A stretch of 13,688 bases of DNA. Origin: an uncultured Parasphingopyxis sp. (lineage in GTDB: Bacteria > Pseudomonadota > Alphaproteobacteria > Sphingomonadales > Sphingomonadaceae). The notes beneath the pieces are model-generated. The model was not told the origin of the DNA. It saw only the letters and a program-made list of their open reading frames with translations, and ran no database searches. Both the position numbers and the translations under genes were made by a program. This document shows, piece by piece, positions 12,425 through 13,688 of the stretch; position 1 is the stretch's first letter, and each line of letters opens with the position of its first letter. Location: positions 1-13,688 of the forward strand of contig CAJQMX010000065.1 of assembly GCA_905479515.1 (NCBI GenBank), in the 5' to 3' direction.

Positions 12425-13688
12425 CTATTTCCATTCCTTAATATCGTCCGCTGCTTTCTCGCTCGCACCGCGCGCATTTCTCGTCTTCTGCTTCATCGCA
12501 TCCTCGACGGTGCCGACCCTCGTCCTTCCGCGTGACTGAGCACCGGTAACTTCACCTTTGATAGCGTCTACATCCGGCGAACTTGCTGCAGACCCTGATC
12601 CACCGCCTCCGAGCGAGACACCACCACGGACACCTGAGGCGCTACCGACCCCTGTTCTTTGCACTGGAGCGAACTCAGGCAATGTGAGCTTGTCTTCAAT
12701 ATCATCGTGAAGTCGGTCAGCATAGCCGGACACAAACCGCGTTTGTAGTTCCTGTCCTTCGGCGCTGAGTTGGAAGTTCACATCATCAAAGCGCGTATTG
12801 CCGTAATAATCTCGATTAGTCTCCATCTCTGCCATGCCCCATTCACGGTAAGCCTGACTTAGGTTGAGCGATCCAGCTGCACTGTTGCTTTCATACCATG
12901 TCGCCTGATCTTCCAGTCGGCTGGCCAGTTCCTCCGACCTTCTGGCTTCAACGGTGTAGCTTTGCGCTTCGGTCAAAGATGAAGTCATACCCGATGCGCT
13001 GCTTGAGACGGCAGAACTACTACTGGAACTTACACTCCGAACAAATCCATCACGGGTATTGGACCAATTCCGGCTATCAGAAATCTGGTTCATGCTGCCC
13101 ATAATCCGGTTACGGTCCTCCGACGCAATTCCAATATCGCTATCTGTCCAAGCCTTATTTCTTCCGCCTTTCACTCCCAGTGCGGCGCTTCCCGCCCCTT
13201 TTTCTCCTTTGACGCCCAAGGAACCTTCCCCATTCAGGAACCAGGACACAGTTATATCGTCGGCAGCACGGCGTGAAAGCCCATATTGCTGCTGCAAATT
13301 CCTCGATGCAGAGTCCACTTCGCTGAACGCTTTGTTGACGCTGTTGCTTTCGTTGGTGCCCACGGCGGTTTCTGAAGAACTCCCCTGACTGTATGTATTT
13401 CTGAGTTCATTGAACCGGGCTACGGCAGAACTGGTCGATTGCTGGGCAAGGTTTGAGAATGTCTCACTTTGTGACCGGCTGCTCGAAGCCAGTGTGGAAA
13501 GCCTTGAGGTAAAATCCTGCCCCAATGTCGGGGTAAACGGATAGGAAGAATTTGGAACAGAATCGAACGAGTTTTCAGGAAAGCTCGTGGTTTGCGTTCC
13601 GCTATCACTGAAACCGCGCGTCTGCGCTGCACCATATGAAATGTTCGGCGCGAGGGACCCTTGCGCAAATTGCTTCGAGAACACGCTC
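12425..13688 (-). CDS. traG: Conjugal transfer protein TraG, C-terminal part (5' cut off by window)
   Basis: About 420 residues are visible and the frame runs open past the right edge. The GTG at 13684 is internal or only apparently a start. The sequence has the low-complexity, Ser/Gln/Ala-rich, coiled-coil-like character of F-type TraG C-termini: SRLSTLASSSRSQSETFSNLAQQ near the start, the fairly conserved block QQYGLSRRAADDITVSWFLNGEGSLGVKG, a serine run (SVSSSSSSAVSSSASG) and the GVSLGGGGSGSA linker, ending DDIKEWK. TraG helps pilus assembly through its membrane N-terminus, and its C-terminal region stabilises mating pairs and takes part in entry exclusion. The gene reads leftward toward the cargo region, opposite to traI. 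The assignment rests on composition and recalled similarity, since the membrane part lies outside the window. Confidence 0.8.
   Translation of the reverse strand, partial: SVFSKQFAQGSLAPNISYGAAQTRGFSDSGTQTTSFPENSFDSVPNSSYPFTPTLGQDFTSRLSTLASSSRSQSETFSNLAQQSTSSAVARFNELRNTYSQGSSSETAVGTNESNSVNKAFSEVDSASRNLQQQYGLSRRAADDITVSWFLNGEGSLGVKGEKGAGSAALGVKGGRNKAWTDSDIGIASEDRNRIMGSMNQISDSRNWSNTRDGFVRSVSSSSSSAVSSSASGMTSSLTEAQSYTVEARRSEELASRLEDQATWYESNSAAGSLNLSQAYREWGMAEMETNRDYYGNTRFDDVNFQLSAEGQELQTRFVSGYADRLHDDIEDKLTLPEFAPVQRTGVGSASGVRGGVSLGGGGSGSAASSPDVDAIKGEVTGAQSRGRTRVGTVEDAMKQKTRNARGASEKAADDIKEWK

Noticed and set aside
1..13688. CRISPR arrays, tRNA or rRNA genes
   Set aside because: I looked for regularly spaced repeats and cloverleaf or rRNA-like segments and saw none.

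Overview
The window looks like part of a conjugative element, probably a plasmid, from an alphaproteobacterium and most likely a sphingomonad. The evidence is the 3' end of a MobF-type TraI relaxase/helicase at the left edge, the C-terminal half of a TraG mating-pair protein at the right edge, a GAAC-N7-GAAC motif of the alphaproteobacterial LexA type, and a small TTG-initiated basic protein of a type I associate with sphingomonad genomes. The host assignment is inference from memory of these families, not from a search.

Layout. 1-318 is the end of traI (+). About 320-910 is a compact IS200-like element with one Y1 transposase. 929-1564 (-) is an S24 (LexA/CI-like) self-cleaving repressor. 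It is divergent from a 58-codon TTG-start gene at 1672-1848 (+), and the gap between them holds two palindromes and a LexA-box-like motif. 1849-2313 is an AT-rich gap with dyads but no credible gene. 2314-6309 and 6374-7429 (+) form a two-gene unit: a 1331-residue protein with an N-terminal nuclease-like domain, a STAND-type ATPase and a long helical C-terminus, followed by a PD-(D/E)XK nuclease-like protein. A 20-codon ORF sits between them. Converging on this unit, 11768 down to 7442 (-) is a three-gene operon: MerR-type HTH protein, Eco57I-like N6-adenine methyltransferase with target-recognition region, and PD-(D/E)XK nuclease. Both of its junctions are 4-base GTGA overlaps. 11769-12208 is non-coding with a 21-bp perfect palindrome. 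12209-12424 (+) encodes a 71-residue single-span membrane protein whose stop codon abuts that of traG (-).

How it fits together. traI reads rightward and traG reads leftward, so the roughly 12 kb between their 3' ends behaves as a cargo bay. It carries two putative defence modules: a STAND-plus-nuclease pair, expected to sense an invader and trigger nucleic-acid damage, and a restriction-modification-like operon. It also has its own repressor/operator region and a transposon insertion. The STAND plus separate-nuclease pair is the best candidate for an under-described system. Its function is inferred from domains and neighbourhood only.
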